NCBI GenBank assembly: GCA_019426215.1
Contig: CM033405.1
Location: 9,091,001 to 9,155,000, forward strand
DNA: 64,000 nucleotides
From: Buddleja alternifolia
Taxonomy: Eukaryota > Streptophyta > Magnoliopsida > Lamiales > Scrophulariaceae
Direction of reading: 5' to 3'
Shown in pieces: positions 1 to 12,287 of the stretch (its first letter is position 1; the number at the start of each line of letters is the position of its first letter). The position numbers were made by a program, and so were the translations under genes. Under the pieces are notes generated by a model. The model was not told the DNA's origin. It worked only from the letters and a program-made list of their open reading frames with translations, and did no database searches.

Positions 1-144
1 ACACAACACAATGTGAAACCCAAAAAGGCCAGTATTCCTATAATGAAGACTAGGCAAGTATGGGTTCCTAAAGTTCTAATTCAAACTAACAATGCCACTA
101 ATGTTGAAGGACCCAAGCAACAATGGGTACCTAAACAGAACTAG
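1..144 (+). pseudogene. gag: Sirevirus-like gag, C-terminal end
   Basis: Open frame from the window edge to a TAG at 142-144. It is lysine- and asparagine-rich and repeats the short motif WVPK twice (around residues 21-24 and 43-46), as gag tails of Ty1/copia Sirevirus-type elements often do. Gag forms the virus-like particle of the retrotransposon. The pol frame that follows starts in another register about 15 bases later, so pol would need a recoding step or this is decay. The N-terminal part and zinc knuckle lie outside the window. The assignment rests mainly on the adjoining pol. Confidence 0.6.
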
Positions 145-158
145 AACTTCCCTTTTGA

Positions 159-3100
159 TTGCAGGTACCTAGAGTTAAAGTCGATACATCTGTTTGGTAC
201 TTCGATAGTGGATTGTCAAGGCACATGACTGGTTCCAAGGATCTTTTGATCAACTATTGAGCTGCCAATGGTCCTCAAGTTGTATTTGGTGACAGCTCCA
301 AAGGTAAAACCAAAGGTATAGGTACTGTGCATAGGGGGAACATCATGATAAGTGATGTTTATTATGTTGAGGGTCTAAAGCACAACTTATTAAGCACAAG
401 TCAATTTTGTGATAACGCCTTTGAAGTCATATTCTCAAGCGACTGTTGCTATATAATTGATGCTAAGACTAAGTCTACTAAATTTAAAGGTAAAAGAACA
501 AACAATGTATATTTGGTAGATTGATCAACACTTGATAACAACCCAACATGTTTTGTTGCTAAAAATGAATCTAAAACGGGTTGGTTATGGCATAGAAAAA
601 TGAATCACCTCAACTTTAAGACAATCTCTCAGCTTATAAATCTAAATCTTGTAGAGGGATTACCAAATGGACCATTTCATAAGGATCGCCTTTGTGATGC
701 TTGTCAAATGGGTAAACAAGTCAAATCATCTTTCAATAGAAAACCTCATTTATCTACCTCTAGAATACTTGAACTACTTCACATGGATCTGTTTGGACCT
801 GTTCAAACGATTAGTATGAGCGGTAAGAAGTATACTTTGGTGATAGTAGATGATTTCTCTCGATCTACGTAGGTGGAATTTCTTTCATTCAAAGATGAAA
901 CATGTGACAAGTTAACAACGCTTATTCGGCAACTTCAAATATTGAAAAATCTTAAGGTTGCAAGAATAAGAAGTGATCACGGTACTGAGTTTACTAACAA
1001 GGTTGTTGAGAAGTTTTGTGCAGAGAATGGAATACATCATGAGTATTCAGCTCCCAGAACTCCCCAACAGAATGGTTTTGCTGAGCGCCGGAGCAGAAAG
1101 CTTAAGGAAGTTGCCATGACAATGTTAGCAGAGTCCAAGCTTACTCCTAGGTTTTGGGCCGAAGCGATCAACACTGCATGTTATACTCAAAATCGATGCA
1201 TGATCAACAAACAGCATGGGAAAACTCCATATGAACTATGGAAGGGACGTAAGCCAAATGTTTCATACTTTCACGTCTTTGGTTCTAAGTGTTTTATCCA
1301 TAATAATGGATCCCAAAGACTAAATACATTTGATCCCAAAGAGGATGAGGGAATCTTTCTAGGCTGCACTAAGAATGGAAAGAATTTTTGCATCTTAAAC
1401 AAGATCAAATCGAAGGTTGAGGAATCTATTCATGTTGTTTTTGATGATGCTAACCAAGAACCGAGTAAGGTTAATGTGAATGATGTAGGAGTTGAAGATT
1501 TGTGTCATCAAGCGTCTAAGATTACCATTGATGATGATAATGATGATGATGATGAGATCTCAGTGCCATCGCCTAAGATTACTCGTGAGATTATCTCAGA
1601 TAACAATGCAAGATCTGCTGATGATCATGAAGAGAGTGATCATCAAGAGCAAACAAGAATCAGTGAACTTGAAGCGCCTACGCAAGAGGATAGTCAAGCA
1701 TCTAATCGCCAAGCGCCTGTTCAACCTCTTAACCCTTTCCAGCCAGATAGACTATGGCTGCGCGATCATCCACCTGAGCAGATTATTGGAGATATTGAAG
1801 CGCCTGTTAGGACTAGAGCCGCTACATTTAATGAGGCCATGTTTGCAAGCTTTCTATCTCAAATGGAGCCTAAGAAAGTGGATGAAGCGCTAAGCGATCC
1901 AAGTTGGATTGAAGCCATGCAAGAAGAGCTTAATCAGTTTGAGCGTAGTAAGGTTTGGACACTAGTACCAAGACCAACTCACCAAGGAGTTATTGGAACT
2001 AGATGGGTCTATAGAAACAAGATGAATGAGAATGGCATTGTGATAAGGAACAAGGCCAAACTCGTTGCTCAAGGTTATTGTCAAGAAGAGGGTATTGATT
2101 TTGATGAGACATATGCTCCTGTCGCTCGTCTTGAAGCAATTCACATGTTTCTAGCGTATGCAGCGTTCAACAAGTTTACAGTGTATTAAATGGACGTGAA
2201 GAGTGCCTTCTTGAATGGTAAACTCCAAGAAGAGGTATATGTGGAGCAACCACCGGGATTCATCAACAACCATGGTAAGGGTATGGTCTACAAGTTAGAC
2301 AAAGCGCTTTATGGATTTAAGCAAGCACCCCTAGCATGGTATGACACTCTCTCTATTTTCCTTATTGGTAAAGGCTTTTCAAAAGGTCGTGTTGACACAA
2401 CGTTATTTAGAATTACCAATAACGAAGATACTCTCTTAGTCCAAATTTATGTTGATGATATTATATTTGGTTCTACTAACAAGCGTCTGTGTGAGAAATT
2501 TTCAAAAATGATGCAAGAACAATTTGAAATGAGCATGATGGGTGAATTAACTTTCTTCTTAGGATTACAAGTTAAACAACTCCCTAATGGCATATTTATT
2601 AACCAAGCTAAATATGCAAGAGATATGATTAAGAAATTTGGTATGGAAAATGCATCATATTCAAAAATTCCAATGAGCCAAACGCTTAAGCTAGATAAAG
2701 ATGAAAGTGGGAAGAAGGTTGATATCACTAATTATAGAGGTATCATTGGATCACTTCTTTCTCTTACTGCTAGTAGACCTGATATTATGTTTTTGGTATG
2801 CATGTGTGCACGTTTTCAAGCCGATCCTAAGGATTCACACTTAATTGCTGCCAAGAAGATCCTTAAATACCTAAAAGGCACACAAAATGTGGGCTTATGG
2901 TATCCTAGGGATTCTCCTTTTGAACTAATTGGTTACTCAGATGCAGATTTTACAGGTTGCAAAATAGATCGTAATAGTACTAGTGGTACATGTCAATTTC
3001 TAGGTGACAGGTTAGTTTCATGGCATAGTAAGAAACAACAATCCATAGCTACCTCTACAGCCGAAGCTGAGTATGTAGTTGCAGGAAGTTGTTGTGCACA

Positions 3101-3395
3101 AGTGTTATGGATGAGGCAACAACTCAGAGAGTATGGCATAATCCTAGGTCCAAACCTTATTCATTGTGATAACCAAAGCGCTCTAGCCATGACTCAAAAC
3201 CCTGTTCTTCATTCCAAAACCAAACATATTAACATTAGATACCATTTTCTTCGTGGCCATGTTCAAAAGAAAGATATCTCCATGCACTTTATTGGAACTG
3301 ACAAACAATTGGCAGATATTTTCACCAAAGCGCTCAACGAACAACGTTTTCTCACTTTGAGAAGTGAACTAGGTATGATCGACTTAGACGCTTAA
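159..3395 (+). pseudogene. pol: Sirevirus-like Ty1/copia pol (protease, integrase, reverse transcriptase, RNase H)
   Basis: One reading frame carries the whole pol, interrupted by in-frame stops at 258, 522, 870 and 2187. Order: aspartic protease (WYFDSGLSRHMTG, catalytic Asp codon 204), GAG-pre-integrase HHCC zinc finger (histidines near 580-605, CDAC near 690), integrase core with Asp 786, Asp 975 and Glu 1083, an acidic linker near 1530-1560, reverse transcriptase from about 1880 with YVDD at 2448-2459, and RNase H with SDADF, TAEAEY and CDNQSAL blocks. Order protease-integrase-RT-RNase H is that of Ty1/copia. Several stops fit C-to-T or G-to-A changes (for example Trp TGG to TAG at 870, Gln CAA to TAA at 2187). 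Otherwise the frame is nearly free of indels, so decay seems fairly recent. It cannot make an intact polyprotein. Confidence 0.93.
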
Positions 3396-4208
3396 TCATC
3401 ATACATCATATTTTATTAGACATATAATTTAGGGGAAATTCACGTTATTTATGTCCAAAAAGATCTTTGAAAAGTTGTTACAAGTTATCAAATTTAGGAA
3501 AAACCTTAAAATTATACTTGAAACATATCTATAAGAGTCAATGATCAAAAACTTTCATATGCATGATCATCAACGCTCAGAATTATTTATGCACAATATG
3601 TTGACGCTCAAGTATAAAACGATTTTGATCTCAAGCGTCAATATAAATTTCACAAGTAATACATGTTAAGCGTTGAACATATTCCACTCAATACTTAATA
3701 TAAAATTGTTTATAAAACTCAGGCATAAATTTTACAAGCTTCTTGAAGTAGTGGATAGACTCAATAGTCTATGTTGTACTCTATCTACACGCTTCTATCA
3801 CATCAAACTGGCGGGTAATAAAAAACTTTTCAAAATGACGGTTCAGGGATAACACGTGTTTGTGTACATGTCAGTGTACCATCAGGCGCGTGTACTACAC
3901 TCTGAAAATCCCAAACGTTTTTAAAATTTTAACTCGGATGTCAAATCTTTATATATGGGAGTTACCAAATGTAACTTCTCTCTCTTACACAAAACTCGTG
4001 CCCACAGTTAAAACTGTTCATGGCTGAGATTAAATTACTTTACACGTGTCTACATCTTATTGTGACGAGAGAACACAAGTTTCAAAATTTTCCTTCTGTG
4101 TCATTTAAAACACAATTTCTACAGAAAATTATTCACTTTTACTCTCTACGAATTTTATTCTCTCTCTCTCAAAGCAAAAGAAAATCTCAGTTCATCTCTT
4201 TTACTAAA
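3396..4208 (+). other. Non-coding spacer between Sirevirus pol and env-like ORF
   Basis: No convincing coding frame. It holds a purine tract (AGGGGAAAT near 3431) resembling an extra polypurine tract, which Sireviruses are known to carry after pol. It also holds several copies of AAGCG, GACGC and ACGCT style motifs (for example near 3572, 3602, 3637 and 3667). A TATATAT-type AT stretch near 3950 followed by CT-rich sequence could be an internal promoter for the downstream ORF, but this is inference. Confidence 0.5.
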
Positions 4209-5875
4209 ATGGCACCAAAGAAATCTTCTGCTTCTGCATAGCCTACCATCGAGGTTACTGAAGGCCTTGTTGTTGACTGGAAATTCCTATATGAGCAACC
4301 TCAGATCAACCTAACTGATATGATGGATCTGGTAACCAAGGCTTGTCTTAAACTATTCTTAACACAATACTCCTATCTTTTTCCGACGGAAGTCGACACC
4401 GTCTGGAAAAATGCTAAACTATCTGCAGACAAGAAGTCTATCTCTTGTCTAATTCCTCTATCCAAGAAGAAGCCACCCAAGGAACTCGTATTGACTGCCA
4501 TCTCCATTGCCAAGAACTTCAAGCTTCCAAATGAGGGTAAGGCATTGGACAGTGTAACTTTGGAACAAATCAAGAACGCATGGACGACTATGAGTGCTTA
4601 TGACGGCGTACCCTACAAACAGCACTTTGAAAAGAAAGACTTCGTGTCCAAGTACAGACTGATGGCTGATTTCTGCAGCAAGATCATAGAATGCCGAGTG
4701 GGTACCTTTGATAAGGTAAACCCAATTCAATTTCAGATGATGACGGCGATACTCCTCAACCTCAAGATCAACTGGAGTGAGTATGTTTTTAGAAGGTTTT
4801 GGGACTGTTTAAGTGCCTCAAATAAACCTTATGAGCTTATTTTGAGTGACCTACTGTATTGATCAGAGTGTGTCTACTCTCCTGGTCAACCGCCGAATAA
4901 GACCAAGATGGTGGGAAGAAGGATTCTGAACAATCTCTTTAATCCTCCCAAGGTTGGTGGTGCTACTAGACCACTATCTGGGCGTCTGGAAGTACGCGAA
5001 GCGTCAGATGAAGAAGTTGAGCGTCTAGTTCCAGAAGAAGCCGTGAAGCGTCGGGCTGTTACTAAGAAGAGGGCTCCCCGAAAGCCCAAGGCTCAAGCTG
5101 TTGCTTCTCCTCAAAAGGACGATGAGGAAACTGATGAGGATGCAGAGGACAAAGTCCCTCTGATCAAGCGGAAGAAGCTGGAAGGAATTATTAAACAAAT
5201 AGACTTTGAGGAACCAGCTGCCGCTCCTCCCGCTCAAACGCTTAAGCTCGTTGAAGGAGTCAACGTGAAGAAATTTTCAAGCATTCCAGGACAAGCAAGC
5301 GTCAAGCTGCTCATATCCCTGAAGAGCTTCAGACGGTTGAGCCAAGCACTCAAGATGTTGCTGTTGAGCCAAGCGCTCAAGTTGTTGTTGAGACAAGTTC
5401 TTAGGGTAAGTTTATTTCTTCCCACAGCATTTCATTTCCTATATCTGTAGAAGATCCTGCTCTTATAAAGGATAATTCTTGTGTTACAGCTTTTGTTCCA
5501 GCTGCTGCTGAAGCATCAACAGACGTCCCCCTGGATGTTGAGATGACAAATATTATGGCTATTGCCAAAGATGTTGCCACAGAAGCTGCTACACTTGAAG
5601 TCGAGGAACCTGCTCCCACAGAGGTTCAAGCGTCAACCATTGTTTCGGCTATAACAGAGGCACGCTCAGAAGGTCAGAGCGTTGCTGATGATGTTACAAA
5701 GCCAAGACATTTCTTCAAGCTGGACCCACTGAAAACGATTGATCATTCAATCAATTATATACCTCTAGCGCTCGAAAAAGACTTCATTCCAGCAGGATAT
5801 AATGAAGAAAGATACATTAATGCTGAGAATGAAGTAGCCGCACTGATTGACATCGACAATCAGATCAGAGTGTAG
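4209..5875 (+). pseudogene. Sirevirus env-like ORF, N-terminal half
   Basis: Starts at an ATG at 4209 (MAPKKSS...) with a stop at 4239-4241 and again at 4860, all in one frame. Reading then moves to another frame near 5285 and runs to a stop at 5873-5875. The first about 220 residues form a globular region rich in hydrophobic and aromatic residues (NWSEYVFRRFWD near 4770-4806), like the putative plant transposon protein region found behind pol in Sirevirus and Athila elements. It is followed by a basic, Pro- and Glu-rich low-complexity region with repeated Ala-Ser/Gln-Ala tracts. Third ORFs like this are called env-like in the literature, but I see no clear signal peptide or membrane segment here. 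The function is unknown. Confidence 0.65.
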
Positions 5876-8444
5876 TGTTCAACACTGAGTTGACAGAAAT
5901 TGAGAGGAAATATTATCTGGCAATTCAACTCGGTAAAACTCTAGGTCAGATACCGTCTTCTCTTATTCTTCAACAAGACAGACAAGGAGGTAGAACTCCT
6001 AAGTGTGATACAGATCTGGCGTATTACCTTGACTATGGGCACAGCAAGTCCACCGGTTTTGCTCTCAGAGACTACAACATCTGTGTGTATGATCCTTTCC
6101 GCCCTACCTTTCTCAATCCGTCAGAAGCAGTCTTAAACAGAGAAAGCTACACACATTTTCCTCTTATAGCAAACAGTAAAGAGAACTTGAAGTCCATCAA
6201 TCCACTTCTACTGTGGAAAAATAAAAAAGTTCATGCAGGTGAGAGCCTCGCATCTCTCGCAGATGTGATCCAAACTGAAGTTGATGCATACTTTGACAGC
6301 GTCTGGAATGCTAACTATCAGACTGATAGATATTGCTTTGAATCCATCATGAAGGCGTTCGAGCTATGGTTAATGCTGGGATAGATTACTGTATGGCCAA
6401 GGTAAATTGGGGTGAAGCGTATGTGGGCCATAGATATACTTTTCCGGAGTGAGTTCAAGCTCCCCATCTTTTTGGTATAGGCATGCATGACAAGAAGCGT
6501 CAGTTTGACAAGTATTGCCTTGTGAAGCGTCAAGAGAGAGTTGGACCTGTTGAACAGCTACCTAAAGTTCGTCAACAGCTAGAATTGTTTCTACGCCAAG
6601 CGCTACAAAGGCTTTTCGTCACTCCTCTCCAGTTCAACGCTCAAGCGTCCACCATTGGCAGTTCATCCCCATCTTGTTTGAACTTCTCACCAAGCCACTG
6701 CGATGAAAACTTCAGATTGATGATGAAGATTATGTCTCCCATTCCTTACTTCGACAAAATCTTCATTGAAAATCTAAGAAAGCCAAATGGCTCGAGGATC
6801 CAAAACTTCCAAGGTTATCCACTTCTACCTTCTATCAGACAGGAAGTAAGCAATCATTATGCCTATGTTCTCTCCTTACTTGAACGCAATCAAGGCATAG
6901 CTCGTGGAGTGTATCCGTATTTGGAAGACTATTATAGTAGATATGTGCCAGAAGCTCACAAGTCACAGCGTTTTCCTACAGATCGGATTATCGGATTTTC
7001 CTTGCATTATTGCCCAGATACATTATTTCTCATTCCTAAGCCGCAGTCAAGGACCTTCCCAAACCACGTATTGGACATCATGGGTCCAATGTATGTCCGG
7101 GCCAGAGATAGTCCTCTTCGTACTTTCATTCAAGGGACCTGCATCTTTCGTTCCAAACTGACTGAATTTCTTGAAGCTGCTTCAGATTCTACGCAGATAT
7201 CGCTAACTGGAACTTCCAATTCGTGACTTCCGCCAAATGGAGTCAGTGCTTGAGGAAGCCCTTTCCAAGTTGGTCAAAGAATCTGTACCAGCGTCCATTT
7301 CAGAAGTTGCAAGTCTTCCAGCGTATGCTGAAGAACCAGTTCAAGCGTCTCCACCAGATGCTATTCCTGACGCTTCTGAACTCGTTGGTTCTCTTGCTGC
7401 TGATACTGCTGAGAATCTTCAAATTGATGTACGAGGTACAATTTTTGATCCTGCATATCAAGCTCCCCTTGACTCACTCAAGCATACATCCAGATTCAAG
7501 CGACAGGCTCCTCAAGCGGTTCCATCGGATGTGGGTCAAGCTTTTGGACCTTTGCTGAAATCTATCTTAGAAGTGATGAGCACTCAAGCTACTCAGAATG
7601 AAGAATCCCTCCACTGGATTAAGACGGATTTGGCGAAGATTGAGTCTCAAACTATGAGCACCCAGATTGCTCATATGAATAGTTCTGCTCAGGCCGCCGT
7701 TGGTGAATGTCGCCGAGAATTTCAAGAGATGAATGATGCTACTCGGGTTAACCAACTTGCCATGAAAGAACACTTTGACAAGCGCTTAGAGAACTTAGAG
7801 ACTACACTGAATGATGCTACCAGTGCTAAGCTATTCGCAATGCAAGAACATTTCGACAAATGCCTAGATGATCTTACAGCGTCAATGTCTCAAATTACCT
7901 CTCAAGTTAGCCTACTAACAAAACATTTTAAGGCTGATGATGGCAATAAAGGGGAAGAGAAGAGAAGAGTGTCCGGTTCAAGAGCTCAAGATCCTCCTCC
8001 GCCGCTAAAGCGTCAGCAATTATCTACTCTTTCTGCGCTAAGACTCCCGTCTTGGATAGCTACTTATGGGGTAAGTGATTCTGCTGGAGCGCCTAGTAGA
8101 ACGATAAGAGAACCTCCACTAGCACTATATCCAAATATACCAATACCTTCTAGAGCACGACTTGAACAGTTTGACAATCCTCTTCAAAGGGCATCTATTC
8201 CAGAACCTACAGATCCAGGCAGCTGACTGACTTCAATCGAACTTTTAGAATTTGCCTAAGGTATATGGGTATTGATCCGACTGAATGGGACAAACAGTTT
8301 GTTGCTTTCGAGAAGAAACAAAAGGAAGAGAATAATCTCATAATCAACAAAGATCACGAAGCGATGATGACTTTGGAAGATAACCTAACTGAAGCTATCC
8401 GAGTTGAAATGCCCAAGCGATATACAGTTAGACCAAGTCGTTAA
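5875..8444 (+). pseudogene. Sirevirus env-like ORF, C-terminal half with coiled coil
   Basis: Continuation in three frames: 5875-6384, then about 6355-7226, then 7237-8226, with a last shift near 8225 leading to TAA at 8442-8444. Each switch keeps a sensible protein, so these are frameshifts in one long ORF, not separate genes. The 7560-7930 part has heptad-like repeats (two similar blocks MKEHFDKRLENLETTL and MQEHFDKCLDDLTASM), suggesting a coiled coil. The tail is proline-rich with a basic patch. Together with the previous entry the ORF would be about 1,400 codons, longer than the env-like ORF I know from soybean SIRE1. I recognise no enzyme motif. Confidence 0.55.
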
Positions 8445-8660
8445 GGCTTTTTGATTTGCATTATCTATATTCTTGTCTCTTATGTAACTTTTGTTTAGTT
8501 GTAAAAATGCTTGTAATCTTTGATATATATAAAATGCATTTTTCAGTTGAAACAGCTCGTTGAAGCTTAACTAACCTCAACTGACTTTTACTAACCATAG
8601 CTAACTTTGATTTTGGTTGTCTAACTCTTGAACTATAAAAGAGTAAGTATTGCCATCATC
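8445..8660 (+). other. 3' untranslated spacer of Sirevirus
   Basis: T-rich sequence after the env-like stop, with no ORF. It leads straight into the polypurine tract. Confidence 0.6.
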
Positions 8661-8674
8661 AAAAAGGGGGAAAT
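8661..8674 (+). promoter_or_regulatory. Polypurine tract of the Sirevirus
   Basis: AAAAAGGGGGAAAT lies directly before the 3' LTR. This A5G5 purine run is the usual plus-strand primer of Sirevirus elements. It fixes the left edge of the LTR to within a few bases. Confidence 0.85.
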
Positions 8675-10244
8675 TTTTAGAAATTTCATGTTAGATGTTA
8701 TGATGATGACAATTAGGATTTTATGATAGACCCCAAAATATGTAAGTTTGATTTTATTTAGAAATCATGTATAAGCTTTGAAGCGTTAGAGTTGTAATGG
8801 GCTTTATAGGCTTTGCTTTATTTTATTCTAGATTGTTAGGCTAAGTGTTCTTAAACTAAGCATCTGATAATTTCTGAGTGAGCTTATCAGTAGTTAAGGT
8901 TAAAGACCCAAGCGCCTGAAGTTTGAATGAAGATGAAGATTCCATGCGTCCAGAAGACTAGCTATTTCAAGCGTCAGTTTAGGACAGAAGTAATTCAAAG
9001 ATGAATGAGCGTCTATCCACGACCATTTTCACCTGAATGTATTTCCAAGTCCAGAAGGAGTTAAATGCAATAACTCTCAGTGCATTAAGTGCCATCGGGC
9101 ATTTAATTCAAATGCATTAAATGCTGATAAGAGTATTACATGTGATAAGCACTTTCAGACGTACAGAGAAGCCACCCTATTGGACTGTCAACTTTCACAG
9201 ACTGCGGCAGCAACTTTTGTGCTGCAGATTTTCAGGAAAAAGGACAAAAGTTGTTCACTCGCGGAAGTGAGAGACACGCGCCTGTGCATGTGTCAAAGGG
9301 ACACTTTTTCCAAGATTACCTATAAATTAGACTTCAACAACAAGCCAAACATAACGATCAAGAACAAGCCAAATTGCTGTTGCATTGAAGTCTCATTCCT
9401 TAAACCCTCAGAAAAGCCAGAATATTCAAACAAAACATTCTCTTTGCTTTTCTTCAATTCCTGAGACAGGTAACCAAATATCTCAAACATTCTTTTCGAA
9501 GAAACCTGCACTACTATTGAGATATTCCCAGTTGTTTGAACTTTATCAAAATTAAACAAACCGTTTAGAAAAACCCCATCCAAGCCTCGCGATCTGTGTG
9601 AAGTCGAAGTTGGATACTTGCACTATTTATGGGTGAAAGAAGCAAGGGGATAGAAGTGATTTGGAGCAGAAATCTGTGTGATCAAGGAGCTCAAGTCATC
9701 AACATCCATCTCTCCCTAATTTGTAGAAGTTTTTGTGTGATTCTTTGAGAACCATCTTAGTGGATTGCCTCCGAGTGTTCAAGGAGAAGAAGGACGTAGT
9801 TAGGATTACACCACCCAACGAACCTTACAATTATTGTGTTATTTACTTTACAGTCAATTTTCTTATTATCATATCATTGCATAAATTGATCAAGTAAAAC
9901 ACAATCAAACGCTAAACAACTAAAATACTTTCTGTGACGCTAAAGCTTTCAAAAAGAAAGACTCCAAAATCATTTCGCTGGGCTAACACTAATCAAAGAA
10001 CTGAACGCTTAAACCTATTTGGTTAAAGTATTCAAATCTTAAAGTCTAAGTTAACTTTCTAAAAAATAGTCTTCACTAGACGCTTAGCCGAAGCGTCTAT
10101 ATTTCAAGTAAACGCTTAGTCAAGCGTTTACATTTCACGCGTCCAAAACCTTTTAATATGAATATTTTGAAGTTGAAAAAGACTTAAGGGTCTATTCAAC
10201 CCCTCCCCCTTCTAGACCCCTTCGTAGGCCACTTGGGACCAACA
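8675..10244 (+). mobile_element. 3' LTR of the Sirevirus-like element
   Basis: Begins after the polypurine tract (TTTTAG in place of the usual TGTTGG) and ends with GGGACCAACA, the typical Sirevirus LTR tail with a short C-rich run just before it (10200-10212). A TATA-like CCTATAAATTAG at about 9319 would serve transcription. The last 250 bases are dense in ACGCTT and AAGCGT motifs, some as inverted pairs. The next five bases, GATAC, are one candidate copy of the target duplication. The 5' partner lies off the window. Confidence 0.85.
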
Positions 10245-10282
10245 GATACCATAGCGATTGTCATTGAGTGGAAGTGGGAGAT
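10245..10282 (+). mobile_element. Copia element A: internal 3' tail with polypurine tract
   Basis: ATACCATAGCGATTGTCATT followed by a purine run (GGAAGTGGGAGA) matches the sequence before the 3' LTR of copia B (22890-22923) and copia E (63930-63967). The Sirevirus has inserted just upstream, separating this tail from the RNase H region of element A. Confidence 0.8.
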
Positions 10283-11856
10283 TGTTAGGATTATGCCCTC
10301 CATACTATAGAGGAATTAGATTATTAGGGCATTACATTTATGTGGTACAAACTCTTATTCATTAATAAAGGCATAGTTTTTGTTCATATCAATCTTGATG
10401 GCATTAATATAAGTATTGAACAAATAAGTCCAATGTAATCAAGAGGGAGCTTTTACTCCTCAATGGTCTGAGGAGATGGACACTAGAAGTATCGGTTCCT
10501 TATTTACTTAAACCAGAGTTCGCAAGTCGACGAATCTTAATTGGGTATTAAGACCAGATTTGCGTGACGCAAGCTTTGACAATGAGTGTCAGTCGGTTAC
10601 TTTGGATGGTGGAAGCTTGGTCATAGATATGTCAATGGAATTGACATATTCGAACACAGCTCACCGTAATTCAATCACATGGGCATTTACTCTTGGATAG
10701 TCAATGATTGAATTACTGGTCGTGGTAGTGTGCGTGAGCCTTAGACCTGAGGATTCACGAAGATTGAACTTGTGACACTGAATGAGTTATTAGAGTAGTT
10801 AGATCCATTTGACCCTTTGGTGGGATCAACCTCAAAGTGCGGTTCAGAAGGACAAGTGGCAATTGTTTGGTGATTGCCAATAGGGGATTCATTGTCTTGG
10901 GTAGTAACGAGTTAACGTCCTGTGCGATCATAGGTAAATGAAATTATAAGTCTTTGGCCAAAGCAGGAGAACTAACTTATGTATAGTACATAAGGGTAGT
11001 TCAGTAATTTCATCTTACTATGATTCCCTGACGCACAACATCGAGTCCTGTGAGTTTGACATATTCCATGACTCTCAGTTCGTAAATGATTCGTTCATTT
11101 CGTACTCAATTGGGTTACGATGTGAGTCCACGGGACTAGCTAGGTGACATTCACATCCTTTGGTAATTCCTCCCGTTGCCAATTGAGACGAACCTAAAGA
11201 GTCACGCTATAAGAAACAAACATGATGTCTTTTTGTGTTAATCTTTTATAAAGATATAATTAATTGGACGTATTAATTTATTGGTTAAATTATTAAATTA
11301 AATATTTAATTTAATTAGATTAAATTAAATTATTTAATTGGAAAATTAATTAAATTGAATTAATTAATTAATATATTGGATTTAAATTAAATATATATTA
11401 AAAGGTGGACTAAGTTGACTGGGCCAACTTAAGCCCATCTCACTTGTCCAAGAAGTCCTAGGGGGTGGCCACAAGGAGTCCTAGGAGAGACTCCTACTTA
11501 TTGCTTAAGTCAGTAGAGTTATAAGGTAACTCCAACTGCAACAAGACATTCTAACCCTAATTGCATAACACAAAAAGAAGGAGATCCTATCCCAATACCT
11601 TGCCATAGTCGTCCACCACTATCAAGAGGAAGGTTTGTGGAGGCTTTTTGAAGGCTTGTTTCGCATGGATCTTTAGAGACAGGAATTCAAGGAGTTGCTG
11701 TTACGCGAATTCAAAAATACAAAATCGATAAGGTAATCAATTTCATTTAAATTTTTGAAAACCTTCGAAAATCATCAAACCATGTTAAAGTGATTCAACT
11801 TTAGGAATCCTAAAATCTTTGAAAACCACGTTTTTTGCTCTAGAGGATTCCTAACA
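10283..11856 (+). mobile_element. 3' LTR of Ty1/copia element A
   Basis: Starts TGTTAGGATTATGCCCTCC and ends GGATTCCTAACA. Start, end and many internal blocks match the LTRs of element B, but the sequence differs enough to be another subfamily. It contains the block GACGAACCTAAAGAGTC at 11187 that all LTRs of this group in the window share. About 1.57 kb. Confidence 0.85.
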
Positions 11857-12287
11857 AGTTTGATTATATCTTGACTCTCACTTGACTGGGATATAAGAAT
11901 AAAATGTTTATACTCGTACGATATTCACAATAGGAAAGGTTTGGAATGATCCCTGTCATTCGTTCTCAATTGGGTTACGATGTGAGCCACATGTCTGGCT
12001 AAGTGTTACTCACATCCGTTGGTTTCCTTCTAATTGCCTTTTAAGACGAACCTAAAGAGTCGCGCTTAAAGGAATCGAATAGGGAAAAATGGTTTTAGAC
12101 TTAATGAGTTTTTGGTATTTGATATCGATTAATATTAAATAATTAATTTATCATTTGTTGATTTAATTAATTAATTAATACTAATAAGCTAGTTAATTTC
12201 TTAGAGGAATTAATTATAATTTTAAATGATTCATTTATTTAATTAATTATTGGATAAATATATGAAATAAATTGAATTTAATTAAAA
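11857..12287 (+). mobile_element. Internal fragment of an older related copia LTR
   Basis: Contains TCTCACTTGACTGGGATA, CTCAATTGGGTTACGATGTGAG and GACGAACCTAAAGAGTCGCG (12045) in the same order as the LTRs of A and B, but more diverged, then an AT-rich stretch. Element A appears to have inserted into it. Its right end is cut abruptly at the organelle-like segment. Confidence 0.7.

Noticed and set aside
5405..5489. GTAAGT...TTACAG looked like an intron in the env-like ORF
   Set aside because: The reading frame continues through it without splicing apart from one TAG, so it is more likely coding.
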